Below are positions 10,392 to 18,663 of a stretch of DNA of 64,000 bases, one piece after another. The stretch's first letter is position 1, and each line of letters starts with the position of its first letter. The translations under genes were made by a program, and so were the position numbers. The notes under the pieces were generated by a model. It saw nothing but the letters and a program-made list of their open reading frames with translations, was not told the origin of the DNA and ran no database searches. Origin of the DNA: an uncultured Eggerthellaceae bacterium (GTDB lineage Bacteria; Actinomycetota; Coriobacteriia; Coriobacteriales; Eggerthellaceae); the NCBI GenBank assembly GCA_910588905.1, contig CAJURZ010000002.1:1-64000 (forward strand), given 5' to 3'.

Positions 10392-11177
10392 CTAGTGCGC
10401 TGAGGTGGCCAGCTGGATGTAGACCGCGCTCAGAATGGTGAACACGTAGGCCTGGAGGAACGCCACCAGCGTTTCCAGAGCGTACATGACCACCAGCAGC
10501 AGGAACCACGGGATGGTGAGGACGCCGGATACGACATCCATGGATTGGATGCAGGTCAGCAGGAACACGCTGGAGGCCAGCGCGAAGATGCCGAGCACCA
10601 TGTGCCCTGCGAACATATTGCCGTACAGTCGGACGGCCAGGGTCAGCAGGCGGATGATGGTGGAGAGCAGCTCCAAGAACCAGATGATGGGAACCATCAC
10701 GATGGGCAGCCCTGAGGGAGCGAGGGACTTGAGGTAGCCCAGACCACCATGGGCCTTCACGCCCCAGAAGATGAAGTAGACGAATGAGATGAGGGAGAGC
10801 GCCCAGGTCACCGAGATGGTGCCCGTGGGGGTCTTGCAACCGGGGATGAGTCCCACGAAGTTGGAGATCAGGATGAAGAAGAACAGCGTGGCCAGGAAGG
10901 GAACGTGCTTCTTGTACCCATGGCCGATGACCCCTTCGCCCATATCATTGCGGACGAACTGATAGCCGTATTCCACCGTGTTGATGAACTTGTTCTTGGG
11001 GATCAGCGTCAGCTTCTTGGACGCCACCAAGATGACGACGAGCGTCAAGATCCAGCAGATGATCATCCAGAGGATGTACTGGGTCATCCCGAACTCTGCA
11101 TTGCCGATGACGATGGCAGAGTCGAACGATGCTTTCAGATGAGGTACGTCCTCAGACAGCCACTCGAGAGCTCCCAC
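10392..11177 (-). CDS. atpB: ATP synthase Fo a subunit
   Basis: The 261-residue membrane protein carries the a-subunit signature [20 protein letters not shown] with the essential Arg in TLAVRLYGN, followed by MFAGHMVLG and a C-terminal helix. It forms the half-channels facing the c ring. The ATG at 11177 lies four bases after the atpI-like gene. About 135 bases separate it from atpE, a gap that holds only GC-rich sequence and the atpE ribosome site. Confidence 0.96.
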   Translation of the reverse strand: MGALEWLSEDVPHLKASFDSAIVIGNAEFGMTQYILWMIICWILTLVVILVASKKLTLIPKNKFINTVEYGYQFVRNDMGEGVIGHGYKKHVPFLATLFFFILISNFVGLIPGCKTPTGTISVTWALSLISFVYFIFWGVKAHGGLGYLKSLAPSGLPIVMVPIIWFLELLSTIIRLLTLAVRLYGNMFAGHMVLGIFALASSVFLLTCIQSMDVVSGVLTIPWFLLLVVMYALETLVAFLQAYVFTILSAVYIQLATSAH

Positions 11178-11181
11178 TTGG

Positions 11182-11478
11182 CTACTCCTTCTCCCTTTTC
11201 CCCGTCAAGGTCCTTCTGACCCCGAAGACTATCGCCACGACAGAGAGCGTGACCGCCTCTGCCAGTACGAACGGCATGGCCACGTCGCGCGCAAGATTGA
11301 CGCAGAGGATGGCGAAGGCGAACATGATGACGAAGGAGATCAGAAGGCTCAAGAGCAATATGGACATGTGCCCGAAGTTGCTGGTAGCTGTGACCTTCTT
11401 CGTCATGCGCAGTCCCACGACCAACGGCACGAAGCCGATGATGCCTGCGAGGACTCCGCCTAAGACTGCCAGTGCCAT
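11182..11478 (-). CDS. AtpI-like small membrane protein, first gene of the ATP synthase operon
   Basis: The 98-residue product has about three to four hydrophobic helices (MALAVLGGVLAGIIGFVPLV, a central ILLLSLLISFVIMFAFAIL segment and a third near the end) and a short basic C terminus. Sequence similarity is too weak to name it from motifs, but its size, topology and position just before atpB match AtpI or the small magnesium/assembly proteins commonly found there, which help c-ring assembly. It is the first coding region of the operon. Confidence 0.75.
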   Translation of the reverse strand: MALAVLGGVLAGIIGFVPLVVGLRMTKKVTATSNFGHMSILLLSLLISFVIMFAFAILCVNLARDVAMPFVLAEAVTLSVVAIVFGVRRTLTGKREKE

Positions 11479-11569
11479 AACCTGCTTTCAATCGTTCCCA
11501 AGCGCGCGTTGTGCGCAAACCATTTCGTATGATAGCCAAGATGGTTTTTAGGGCTAGCAGGGCGGCGGC

Positions 11570-11597
11570 AAAAAGGGGTGAGCGGTGACCCCTACGA
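11570..11597 (-). terminator. Terminator of comEB overlapping a CCCCTACG repeat edge
   Basis: On the minus strand GGGGT, an 8-base loop and ACCCC are followed by five T residues, a short intrinsic terminator. On the plus strand the same bases read GGGGTGAGCGGTGACCCCTACG, which shares the ACCCCTACG edge of the dispersed repeat described elsewhere. The comEB stop codon (11592-11594) lies inside that edge. Confidence 0.6.
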
Positions 11598-12083
11598 GGG
11601 AATGTATTCTCTGCAGAGGATGCCAGATTCCTCCAGCATCTGCTGGGAAAGCTCATCGGGGTAGGGGTTCTGGTAGACGATCTCACGGATACCGGCATTG
11701 ATGAGCATCTTCGCGCAGACCACACAGGGCTGTGTGTTCACGTAGATGGTGGCGCCGTCTATATCCGTCCCGAAGCGCGCTGCCTGGATGATGGCATTCT
11801 GCTCGGCATGGAGGCCGCGGCAGATCTCATGGCGCTGACCCGAAGGCACTCCGAGCTCTTCGCGCAAGCAACCCACCTCTGCGCAGTGGCGGATGCCTGA
11901 AGGCACTCCGTTGTAGCCCGTAGCCAGGATGCGCCTATCCTTGACGATGACCGCCCCCACAGCCCGGCGCAGGCAGGTGGTTCTGCTGGCCACTTGGTTC
12001 GCCAGGGTCATGAAGTACTCGTCCCAGCAGGGACGCTCATCATGATGACCGGCCAGAGCGGAAGCTACCTCTGCATCAGCCAT
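11592..12083 (-). CDS. comEB: dCMP/cytidine deaminase (ComEB family)
   Basis: The 163-residue protein has the zinc-dependent deaminase motif [11 protein letters not shown], with catalytic Glu, and the downstream zinc pair [15 protein letters not shown]. The N-terminal extension and the sequence [20 protein letters not shown] match deoxycytidylate deaminases, which convert dCMP to dUMP for thymidylate synthesis. It lies two bases after glyA, and thymidylate and one-carbon metabolism are functionally linked. Full length. Its stop codon is embedded in a repeat-like terminator. Confidence 0.92.
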   Translation of the reverse strand: MADAEVASALAGHHDERPCWDEYFMTLANQVASRTTCLRRAVGAVIVKDRRILATGYNGVPSGIRHCAEVGCLREELGVPSGQRHEICRGLHAEQNAIIQAARFGTDIDGATIYVNTQPCVVCAKMLINAGIREIVYQNPYPDELSQQMLEESGILCREYIPS

Positions 12084-12085
12084 GA

Positions 12086-13342
12086 TCAGTATCCCAAGCC
12101 CGGATAGAGCGGATGGGCCGCCAAGAGCCCTTCCACTGCCGTGCGCACGTCCTGGAGCACAGCGGGGTCATCATGGCCGAAGACCGCCTGGGAGATCAGC
12201 GTGCCTATCTGGTAGAAGTCATCCCCGTTGAAGCCGCGGGTGGTACCCGCAGCCGAACCCACGCGCACACCGCTGGTGACGAAGGGAGAGCGCTGCTCGT
12301 TGGGGATGGTGTTCTTGTTGACAGTGAGCCCTACCTCTTCCAGCAGGTGCTCCGCATCCTTGCCGGTGACATCAGCAGGCGTGAGGTCCACCAGGCACAG
12401 GTGGTTGTCCGTGCCACCAGATACCAGGCGCAAGCCCCCCTCTGAGATGCCCTGACCCAGCTGGCTGGCATTGGTCACCACGGCCTGGGCGTATTCGGCA
12501 AAGGAAGGATCGAGCGCTTCCCCGAAAGCCACGGCCTTGCCTGCGATCACATGCATGAGCGGGCCGCCCTGAGAACCGGGGAAGAGGGCCTTGTCGATCT
12601 TCTTCGCCAGCTCCTCTGAGTTGGTGAGGATGAAGCCGCCCCGTGGACCGCGCAGGGTCTTGTGGCTGGTGGAGGTGACCACATCGGCGAAGGGTATGGG
12701 AGAGGGATGCACGCCCCCGGCCACGAGCCCTGCGATGTGGGCCATGTCTATCATGAGATATGCCCCCACCTCATGGGCGATATCAGCCATGCGCTGGAAG
12801 TCTATGGTGCGCGGGTAGGCGCTGGCACCGCCCACGATGAGCTGTGGTCGCACCTCTTTCGCCTGACGCTCCAGCGCATCGTAATCGATGGTCTCCGTCT
12901 CCACGCTCACGCCATAGGGCACGAAGTCATAGAACATGCCGGAGAAGTTCACGGGGGAACCGTGGGTCAGATGGCCCCCATTATCAAGGCTCATGCCCAA
13001 CACCGTATCTCCCGGCTTGATGAGCGCCATATAGGCAGCGAAGTTCGCCTGGGCGCCGGAGTGGGGCTGCACATTGGCGAAGGGGGATCCGAAGAGCTGA
13101 CAAGCCCGGCTGCGGGCCAGGTCCTCAGCCTTGTCCACTTTCTCGCATCCACCGTAGTAGCGCTTGCCGGGATATCCCTCAGCGTATTTGTTGGTGAGCA
13201 CGCTGCCCACCGCTTCCATGACCGCCCGGGAGGTGAAGTTCTCGCTGGCGATCAGCTCGATGGTTCCCCGCTCACGGGAAAGCTCCTCTTCCAGGATCTC
13301 GGCGATGGCTGGATCGTGCTCGCGAAGGATATCGTTGGCCAT
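12086..13342 (-). CDS. glyA: Serine hydroxymethyltransferase
   Basis: The 418-residue PLP enzyme interconverts serine and glycine while loading tetrahydrofolate with a C1 unit. The visible signatures are the N-terminal [16 protein letters not shown], the [20 protein letters not shown] block, the Asp-His pair in [15 protein letters not shown] and the PLP-lysine motif [14 protein letters not shown]. The start at 13342 ([10 protein letters not shown]) follows an AGGAG site; the frame extends a further 55 codons upstream without family similarity and into the rpiB spacer. Length is typical. Confidence 0.97.
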   Translation of the reverse strand: MANDILREHDPAIAEILEEELSRERGTIELIASENFTSRAVMEAVGSVLTNKYAEGYPGKRYYGGCEKVDKAEDLARSRACQLFGSPFANVQPHSGAQANFAAYMALIKPGDTVLGMSLDNGGHLTHGSPVNFSGMFYDFVPYGVSVETETIDYDALERQAKEVRPQLIVGGASAYPRTIDFQRMADIAHEVGAYLMIDMAHIAGLVAGGVHPSPIPFADVVTSTSHKTLRGPRGGFILTNSEELAKKIDKALFPGSQGGPLMHVIAGKAVAFGEALDPSFAEYAQAVVTNASQLGQGISEGGLRLVSGGTDNHLCLVDLTPADVTGKDAEHLLEEVGLTVNKNTIPNEQRSPFVTSGVRVGSAAGTTRGFNGDDFYQIGTLISQAVFGHDDPAVLQDVRTAVEGLLAAHPLYPGLGY

Positions 13343-13454
13343 GGGGAACTCCTTTATATATGCGCTAGCTTGAAGCGCTATGGTAGCGCAATGACTCGCT
13401 CGTTTGGTTTCAGCTCTGTCACAAACCGGACAGCAGCCCTTGGGATGAAAGGGC

Positions 13455-13892
13455 TCACCCCTCAAGGGCCATGATCTTGGCAACGCGACCTGCATGGCGG
13501 CCACCACCGAAGCTGGTGCTCAAGAACGCATCAAGGATCTTGCGGTTCTCGTCGAAGGTGACGAAGCGACCAGACAAGGTGATGACATTGGCATCGTTGT
13601 GCTCCCGGGCAAGGGCGGCGAAGTCCTCGCGCACGATGTTAGCCGCACGGATACCACAGATCTTGTTGGCTGCGATGGCCATGCCGATGCCCGTGCCGCA
13701 GACCAGCACGCCGAAGCTGGCATGGCCAGAAGCCACCTTCTCGCAGACGGCTTCCGCGTAATCCGGATAATCCACGCGCTCGTCATCGTCAGGACCACAA
13801 TCGATGACCTCGTGACCCTCTTGGGCCAGGTAGTCTGCCAACAACTGCTTCTGCTCGAACCCCGCATGATCGCTTCCGATGCTGATGCGCAT
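13455..13892 (-). CDS. rpiB: Ribose-5-phosphate isomerase B
   Basis: This 145-residue RpiB/LacAB-family protein begins [20 protein letters not shown] and carries the phosphate-binding and catalytic block [22 protein letters not shown], with the active-site Cys in VCGTG. It interconverts ribose 5-phosphate and ribulose 5-phosphate in the pentose phosphate pathway. The gene starts one base after the Sua5-like stop and has a GAGGAGTT ribosome site. RpiB next to GlyA and a Sua5 protein is a frequent arrangement in Gram-positive genomes. Confidence 0.95.
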   Translation of the reverse strand: MRISIGSDHAGFEQKQLLADYLAQEGHEVIDCGPDDDERVDYPDYAEAVCEKVASGHASFGVLVCGTGIGMAIAANKICGIRAANIVREDFAALAREHNDANVITLSGRFVTFDENRKILDAFLSTSFGGGRHAGRVAKIMALEG

Positions 13893-13893
13893 G

Positions 13894-14475
13894 TCAACTC
13901 CTCAGTGTCTTCGGCTCCGGATGAGTGCAGTCTATCACGGTAGAAGCGCTGCCGCTCCCCTCCCCCGAAGCGAACAGGAAGACAGCACCAGCCCTGTGGG
14001 CCTGCTCAGCGAATTCCGGGGTGACCCCATCCAGCGTGCAAGGGGCTGCCTCTCCGGCACGATTAGCCGACGTGACCGCCAAGGGCGAGCCCACCTTCGC
14101 TATCAACTCTTTGATCGTTCGGGAATCAGGGACGCGCAGGCCAATGGTCCCCGCCTGGGACCGGTAGGCTTGTGGCACAACGCTTGAAGCCTTGACGATG
14201 AGCGTGAGCGCTCCAGGCCACCCCTCCTGAGCCAGATCATGGGCATATCCGGGAACATCTTCGCCATAGATATCCAGGTCTTCCGCAGAGCCGATCAGCC
14301 AAGCAACGGGCTTGGCCTCATCCCGTCCTTTGATGCGAGCGAGCACCCGCGCGTCTGCGGCGTATCCCACCGCCACCCCCAACCCCACCACCGTATCAGT
14401 GGGGACGACAACGGGAAGGCCCGCGCGGAGGGCATCCGCCGCTTCATGAAGGGGGCTATGGGGAACGACCGTCAT
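13894..14475 (-). CDS. Sua5/YciO/YrdC-family protein (threonylcarbamoyl-AMP synthase)
   Basis: The 193-residue product contains the YrdC fold signatures: LRAGLPVVVPTDTVVGLG, KGRDEAKPVAWLI, WPGALTLIVKAS, GTIGLRVPDSRTI and PLAVTSANRAGE. YrdC/Sua5 enzymes make threonylcarbamoyl-AMP for the tRNA t6A modification. This is the short form without the Sua5 C-terminal domain. The ATG at 14475 follows GAGG; the frame runs on to 14568 but the extra residues are not family-like. The gene is translationally linked to rpiB. Confidence 0.9.
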   Translation of the reverse strand: MTVVPHSPLHEAADALRAGLPVVVPTDTVVGLGVAVGYAADARVLARIKGRDEAKPVAWLIGSAEDLDIYGEDVPGYAHDLAQEGWPGALTLIVKASSVVPQAYRSQAGTIGLRVPDSRTIKELIAKVGSPLAVTSANRAGEAAPCTLDGVTPEFAEQAHRAGAVFLFASGEGSGSASTVIDCTHPEPKTLRS

Positions 14476-14729
14476 GGGGTACCTCAAAAGGATAGAAGGG
14501 TACTTTGGGTCAAGTATACCGCGGAGAGAACGCGGATGAACACTGCCGAAAAGCCATGGGCTGGCCACCCCCTAACGATGACCAGCCCAAGAGCTGCTGT
14601 GCTTTCAGCCACGCAGAGGCATTGGAGAACCCCTTACCCCTCGGGCGAAGCCGTTCTATTCGAAACGCATTGCTCCGCAGCGGGTGCTACCCCGCACAAG
14701 CGGTGAACCCAGTGGATACGGGTGCCACC

Positions 14730-16157
14730 CTATGCCCAGACCATGAGATCATTCAGCACACGGACGTCCTCACAGGTGTCCAATGTGGAGCATACCTCTA
14801 TGATCCGCTCCACATTCTCAGCCGAAGGCGTGTGATCAGCGTAATCAAGGTTGCCGCGGAACTTCTTGATGACGTCGTCATAGGATTGCGGCATCTCCTC
14901 TGACCCCATGGCTTCAGCAAAGTACTTCTCATAGACCGTGCCATCCTGCATGGTGACCGTGACGATGGCGCCCTCATAGGGTGACTTCTTGATGTCCTTG
15001 GGATCGCAGCGCGGATCGTATTCGAAGGTCTTCACCTTGTCAGCCACTTCACGGAGAAGCGGATTCCAGATGCCCTTCTCATCATTGCCGTATTCGGAAA
15101 GCGTTGCGCGGCCATAGACCAGACCGCAGACAGCGCCCCACGAAGAGCTGAACTGAACGTCCACCGGTGTCTGCGGATGAGCCTTGACTTCCAGCGGCAC
15201 ACCCAGCAGATTGAGGGTGCCCTTACCGGACTTGATGTCGATGCGTTCGATCTCATGAACATCGATATCATGGTTGTCATGCAGGTAGATACCGCAGTCG
15301 ATGAAGTTGTGAGTCCCTCGGCAGCAAGGATACGGCTTGCAGAGGACTCCTTCGGCGAACCAGAAATCTCCCAGACGGTCTATCACCAGATCACGATCGT
15401 AATCATTGCGGTGATACTGCCGGAAGTAGCCCTCTTTGCCTTCGAGCGCATGGTAGCCCGCCGTGACGCCCGCCTGAGCCAGCTGGGCGGAGATGATGCC
15501 GTTGCGCACAGCGAATCCAGGACCGAGACGCTTCGCGCATCCGCCATCCTTGGTGACCTGGCCGGTGCCAGACGCCTGATGCAAGCCCAAGCCCATGGCA
15601 TTCACATGCTCCATGAAATCCAGACCCAACGTGGTAGCCGCAAGGCAGGCAGCCGTCAGATTGCCATTCAGAGTGGTGGTATGCCATCCCTGGTCAGGGA
15701 TAGGGGTCCCGGGCTCTGAGCCACGGTTCATGCGCAAGAGCATCTCAGCGCCCAGCGCCACATTCAACATGAGCTGCTTACCGGTCATGCCGCCCATGTA
15801 GTCCGCAAGCGCCAAGGATGTGGAAACGGAGATCACGCCGGGGTGCATGACCAGATCATGCACGTCATCGAAGTCAAGGGCGTGACCGGCAGTGGCATTG
15901 GTCTGGGCAGCATAGGCAACGGGGAGCTTCGTCCCCACGCCCCAGACATGGGTCTCCGCTGTCCCTCCATTATGGAGGTTGTACTCGCGCACTTGCTTCG
16001 GACCCGGATAGTCATAGCCCGCAATGGCGCATCCCAAGAAATCAACGACCTGTTGCTTGATCTTCTCAGTGTGCTTTTCGGAGAGATCCTCATAGGACGC
16101 ATCCCTGAAGAAATTGGCGAAGACGAAGGCGAGGTCCTCGCTGTAATCGATTGCCAT
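14730..16157 (-). CDS. MmgE/PrpD family protein
   Basis: The 475-residue protein matches the MmgE/PrpD fold: EKIKQQVVDFLGCAIAGYDY near residue 30, NATAGHALDFDDVHDLVMHP near residue 90 (a hallmark of the family), and a C-terminal lid domain. Family members include 2-methylcitrate dehydratase, cis-aconitate decarboxylase and related enzymes acting on di- and tricarboxylates. The substrate cannot be told from sequence. It is the last gene of the Moco/zinc-ribbon operon, downstream of a DcuC-type carrier, which suggests that it acts on an imported carboxylic acid or on the Moco enzyme's product (inference). Confidence 0.88.
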   Translation of the reverse strand: MAIDYSEDLAFVFANFFRDASYEDLSEKHTEKIKQQVVDFLGCAIAGYDYPGPKQVREYNLHNGGTAETHVWGVGTKLPVAYAAQTNATAGHALDFDDVHDLVMHPGVISVSTSLALADYMGGMTGKQLMLNVALGAEMLLRMNRGSEPGTPIPDQGWHTTTLNGNLTAACLAATTLGLDFMEHVNAMGLGLHQASGTGQVTKDGGCAKRLGPGFAVRNGIISAQLAQAGVTAGYHALEGKEGYFRQYHRNDYDRDLVIDRLGDFWFAEGVLCKPYPCCRGTHNFIDCGIYLHDNHDIDVHEIERIDIKSGKGTLNLLGVPLEVKAHPQTPVDVQFSSSWGAVCGLVYGRATLSEYGNDEKGIWNPLLREVADKVKTFEYDPRCDPKDIKKSPYEGAIVTVTMQDGTVYEKYFAEAMGSEEMPQSYDDVIKKFRGNLDYADHTPSAENVERIIEVCSTLDTCEDVRVLNDLMVWA

Positions 16158-16219
16158 GATAATCTTCCCCTTTCAGTCAGGACCGGAAGCAGCCCGCAGC
16201 CTCCGGATAGCGGAGAGGC

Positions 16220-16266
16220 ACGGATCCAACCGAAGCGCGGGGGAGGCCCTTGCGGTATGGATCCGT
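16220..16266 (-). other. Intercistronic hairpin between dcuC-like and mmgE/prpD genes
   Basis: ACGGATCCAACCG (16220-16232) pairs with CGGTATGGATCCGT (16253-16266) with one bulge, around a GC-rich loop. No T tract follows in the direction of transcription, so this looks like an mRNA-stabilising or processing structure rather than an intrinsic terminator. Confidence 0.5.
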
Positions 16267-16277
16267 ACCTAAGCTCC

Positions 16278-17681
16278 CTAGGTTAGGATGAAGCAGCCGA
16301 TCATGCCTGCTGCGATGACCATGAGGGCGATGGGGGCATTGCGCTTCACCAACGCCATGAGATCGACATTTGCTTCTGTGCTGACCATGATGGTCTGGGG
16401 ATGTACGGGACACATGCACGAAGGCATGCCCAGCATGACGAGCACGGCCATGAAGCACACATAGACATCCATGCCCGTTGCCTGAGAGATGCCCAGCATG
16501 AGCGGTGCCGCAATGGCCAAAGTCGCCGTAACGGAGCCGCAGCAGATGATGATGGGCATGCAGAGCAGGCAGCCGACCGCAGTGATGAGGTAACCGTTCC
16601 CACCGGCTCCGGCCAGGAGGTTGGCGATGGCCTGAAGGCCACCGATCTGGTCGAGGACCGTAGCGAACATGGCTGCCGGGATGATGAGCCAGCCACCACT
16701 GCGCATGAACTCGGCCATGGCGATGAAGAACTCATTGGCAGCAGAGAATGTGGCATCCACCTTCTTCTTGTGGATCATGTCCACGATCATGGCGATGATG
16801 AGCGACAGGAAGATGCCGCCGATGACGCTGATGACGATCGTGCCTACTACAAGCTTGCTGAAGATGATGACGATGATCAACGGAAGGATGGGCAGCAGCG
16901 CATAATAAGCCGGACAATCCGGAACCTCGATGAGCACGTTGGCTGCCAGATTGCCTTCTTCCATGACCTCGCCGTTCTTGGCCGCCTTGGCCTTGGCCCG
17001 CTTGTCACAGAACATGGAATAGATGGGGAAGGCGATCATAGCGAAGGGAAGCATGACGCACATGGTGGGAATCTGATATGCGCCGAAGAACTCCGGAACG
17101 GACAAACCCTCCACGCCCGCCACGGAGAAGATCTGGGCGGACATGGTGTCAGCCGGACCCCAGATGAATCCTGTGGCGATCATGATGCATGAGCCGGACG
17201 TCAATGCGGAGACACCTGCCGCACGCAGCACAGGATACATAGTAGCCAGCATGAGCGCTGCCAAACTGGTGGCACTGGGAATGGCCAGCTTCAGGAAGAA
17301 TACCAAGAAGATGACGCCCGAACAGAGGATGTAGGGATTCTTCAGCTTGGTGAACGGCTTCGCACAGATGAGCGCGAAGCGATCGGATGCACCAAGATAG
17401 TTCATGTATCCAACATAGCCCAACACAGCAAGGATGGTCAGAAGCGCACCACCGAACTGCGTTTTCATGGTTGCTTGGAACATTTCGAAGCAATCAAGGA
17501 ACACATTGCCGGTGCCCTTGTCTCCAAGGATGCTGTTGCCGGTGATAGCCGTAAAGGCAATAGCGCCGATGAGCCCCAAGAGCATCAAAACGATGATGGT
17601 CGGTTTGATGTTCTTGACGAGCGCAATGACGAAAACCGCCAACAGGGCGACGGTCAAAGCGATAGCGATCGCTGAATTCAT
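16278..17681 (-). CDS. DcuC-type C4-dicarboxylate carrier
   Basis: The 467-residue membrane protein has about twelve helices. The segment FLKLAIPSATSLAALMLATM followed by YPVLRAAGVS and the GxxxxGPAD block resemble the DcuC family of anaerobic C4-dicarboxylate antiporters. A charged cytoplasmic loop (DKRAKAKAAKNGEVMEEG) lies near the middle. An ATG with a GGAGGAGA ribosome site starts the gene. It sits between the third CxxC protein and the MmgE/PrpD gene in one minus-strand operon, so it probably imports an organic acid or exports its product. The exact substrate is unknown. Confidence 0.82.
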   Translation of the reverse strand: MNSAIAIALTVALLAVFVIALVKNIKPTIIVLMLLGLIGAIAFTAITGNSILGDKGTGNVFLDCFEMFQATMKTQFGGALLTILAVLGYVGYMNYLGASDRFALICAKPFTKLKNPYILCSGVIFLVFFLKLAIPSATSLAALMLATMYPVLRAAGVSALTSGSCIMIATGFIWGPADTMSAQIFSVAGVEGLSVPEFFGAYQIPTMCVMLPFAMIAFPIYSMFCDKRAKAKAAKNGEVMEEGNLAANVLIEVPDCPAYYALLPILPLIIVIIFSKLVVGTIVISVIGGIFLSLIIAMIVDMIHKKKVDATFSAANEFFIAMAEFMRSGGWLIIPAAMFATVLDQIGGLQAIANLLAGAGGNGYLITAVGCLLCMPIIICCGSVTATLAIAAPLMLGISQATGMDVYVCFMAVLVMLGMPSCMCPVHPQTIMVSTEANVDLMALVKRNAPIALMVIAAGMIGCFILT

Positions 17682-17740
17682 CTTCTCCTCCTTCTTTCTT
17701 TCAGATACAGTCTCCGCAGAGGTTCCGCCGGACCTTTGCG

Positions 17741-17771
17741 CCCTTCATCTCTGCCCACCAGGGATGAAGGG
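17741..17771 (-). other. Intercistronic hairpin upstream of the DcuC-type gene
   Basis: CCCTTCATC (17741-17749) and GATGAAGGG (17763-17771) form a perfect 9-base-pair stem with a 13-base loop in the 177-base gap. The transcript continues with no U run, arguing against simple termination. Confidence 0.5.
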
Positions 17772-17858
17772 TCACGATCCGTCAGGACCCTCGATCCTTT
17801 GAAGCGGCGCGATGGACCGGATACCACGGCTTCCCATCGCGCTGCCCTCACTGGTGAC

Positions 17859-18095
17859 CTAAGCGCTCGGGGGCTTCGGCGCACCGGGTGCTGCGGGTGC
17901 ACCAGGAGCCGCAGGTGCAGAAGGGGCTCCTGGAGCGGCAGGAGCACCAGCCGCCATGGCCTCGAGCTCCGAGGTAGGGGTCTTGCAGAACGGACATTTC
18001 TTCGGCAGAACGCCATTGGTGTAGTTGACGCGCTTGCCGCATTTAGGGCACTCGATGGATGTGGGCGCATTCGCGTCCGCTGGTCTGAAGCACAT
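17859..18095 (-). CDS. Small double-CxxC protein with Ala-Pro-Gly tail
   Basis: The 78-residue product has two CxxC pairs, ECPKCGK and KCPFCKT, spaced as in a zinc ribbon or rubredoxin-like metal site within the first 45 residues. The remainder is a low-complexity tail built from AAPGAP-like repeats and ending PKPPSA. The start at 18095 (MCFRPADANAP) is chosen because a GAGAGA site precedes it; the longer frame overlaps the upstream gene. It shares the pattern CPxCGK...KCPxCKT with the 58-residue protein two genes upstream. Function unknown; a metal-binding electron carrier or an assembly factor for the Moco enzyme are two possibilities. Confidence 0.75.
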   Translation of the reverse strand: MCFRPADANAPTSIECPKCGKRVNYTNGVLPKKCPFCKTPTSELEAMAAGAPAAPGAPSAPAAPGAPAAPGAPKPPSA

Positions 18096-18120
18096 GATGG
18101 TCTCTCTTTCAAATCTTCCT

Positions 18121-18147
18121 GTCGGAGGCGGTACCATCGCCTCCGAC
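18121..18147 (-). other. Intercistronic hairpin between the second and third CxxC genes
   Basis: GTCGGAGGCG (18121-18130) and CGCCTCCGAC (18138-18147) form a perfect 10-base-pair stem with a 7-base loop. It fills most of the 56-base gap and is not followed by a U tract on the transcribed strand. Confidence 0.6.
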
Positions 18148-18151
18148 CTGT

Positions 18152-18370
18152 TCAGTCTGTAGGACCTTGAGGCATGAAGCAGGCACTGGAGGTACGCGCA
18201 TCCCCCTGGGATTCCCAAAGACGCACGGCCTCATCCCTGTCCTGCTGGGTGAAGACCCTCCCACATCGCTTGCATGCGTCCATGATCAAGAAATTCTTCG
18301 TGCCGCATGCAGGACAGATCAGATACTTCGGACGACAATGGTCACAGGTCGGTCGGCACCCATATGCCAT
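18152..18370 (-). CDS. Small multi-CxxC protein
   Basis: The 72-residue product begins MAYGCRPTCDHCRPKYLICP and contains four Cys pairs or near-pairs: C5/C9-C12, C19-C22 (CPAC) and C33-C36 (CKRC), the last two forming a classical zinc ribbon. The C-terminal half is an acidic-basic helix with a trailing SSACFMPQGPTD. It shares its MAY start with the 58-residue protein just upstream. Its start at 18370 follows GAGGAGG. I do not recognise a named family. Its place between the ferredoxin and the carrier in the operon suggests a role with the Moco enzyme. Confidence 0.75.
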   Translation of the reverse strand: MAYGCRPTCDHCRPKYLICPACGTKNFLIMDACKRCGRVFTQQDRDEAVRLWESQGDARTSSACFMPQGPTD

Positions 18371-18390
18371 CGGATGGCCTCCTCAAAGCA

Positions 18391-18412
18391 GAGTAGGGCC
18401 GATGCCCTACTC
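18391..18412 (-). other. Intercistronic hairpin overlapping the 58-residue gene's stop
   Basis: GAGTAGGGC (18391-18399) and GCCCTACTC (18404-18412) form a perfect 9-base-pair stem with a 4-base loop CGAT. The stop codon of the 58-residue gene (18407-18409) lies inside the stem. Confidence 0.6.
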
Positions 18413-18583
18413 CGTCACTTCGAACTTGGTCTTGCACCACGGGCACTTGGTGGTGAAGCTGCCGAATTCACGGCTGGTGACTATCTTCCGGATGGGCTTG
18501 CCACAATTGGGGCATACCTTCGGAGCCTTGTCTTTGATCTCTTCGATGCCCTCGACATCTTTCTGATCGGGACTATATGCCAT
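18407..18583 (-). CDS. Very small double-CxxC (zinc-ribbon or rubredoxin-like) protein
   Basis: A 58-residue open frame, short enough to be skipped by common length cut-offs, starts MAYSPDQKDVEGIEEIKDKA and continues with VCPNCGKPIRK and TKCPWCKTKFEVTE. The two CxxC pairs are about 21 residues apart, which fits a zinc ribbon or a minimal rubredoxin-like iron site. A GAGAGGAG ribosome site lies upstream of the ATG at 18583. The motif pattern repeats in the 78-residue protein nearby. Being directly after the ferredoxin gene makes an electron-transfer or metal-delivery role conceivable, but nothing proves it. Confidence 0.8.
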   Translation of the reverse strand: MAYSPDQKDVEGIEEIKDKAPKVCPNCGKPIRKIVTSREFGSFTTKCPWCKTKFEVTE

Positions 18584-18613
18584 GGAATGCTCCTCTCATC
18601 TCGTATGATCGGA

Positions 18614-18646
18614 CATCCGGGCGACGATATCAGAGCCGCCCGGATG
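18614..18646 (-). other. Intercistronic hairpin between ferredoxin and first CxxC gene
   Basis: CATCCGGGCG (18614-18623) and CGCCCGGATG (18637-18646) form a perfect 10-base-pair stem with a 13-base loop. No U tract follows it in the transcript. Confidence 0.6.
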
Positions 18647-18663
18647 CAACGGTCTTCATCCTC

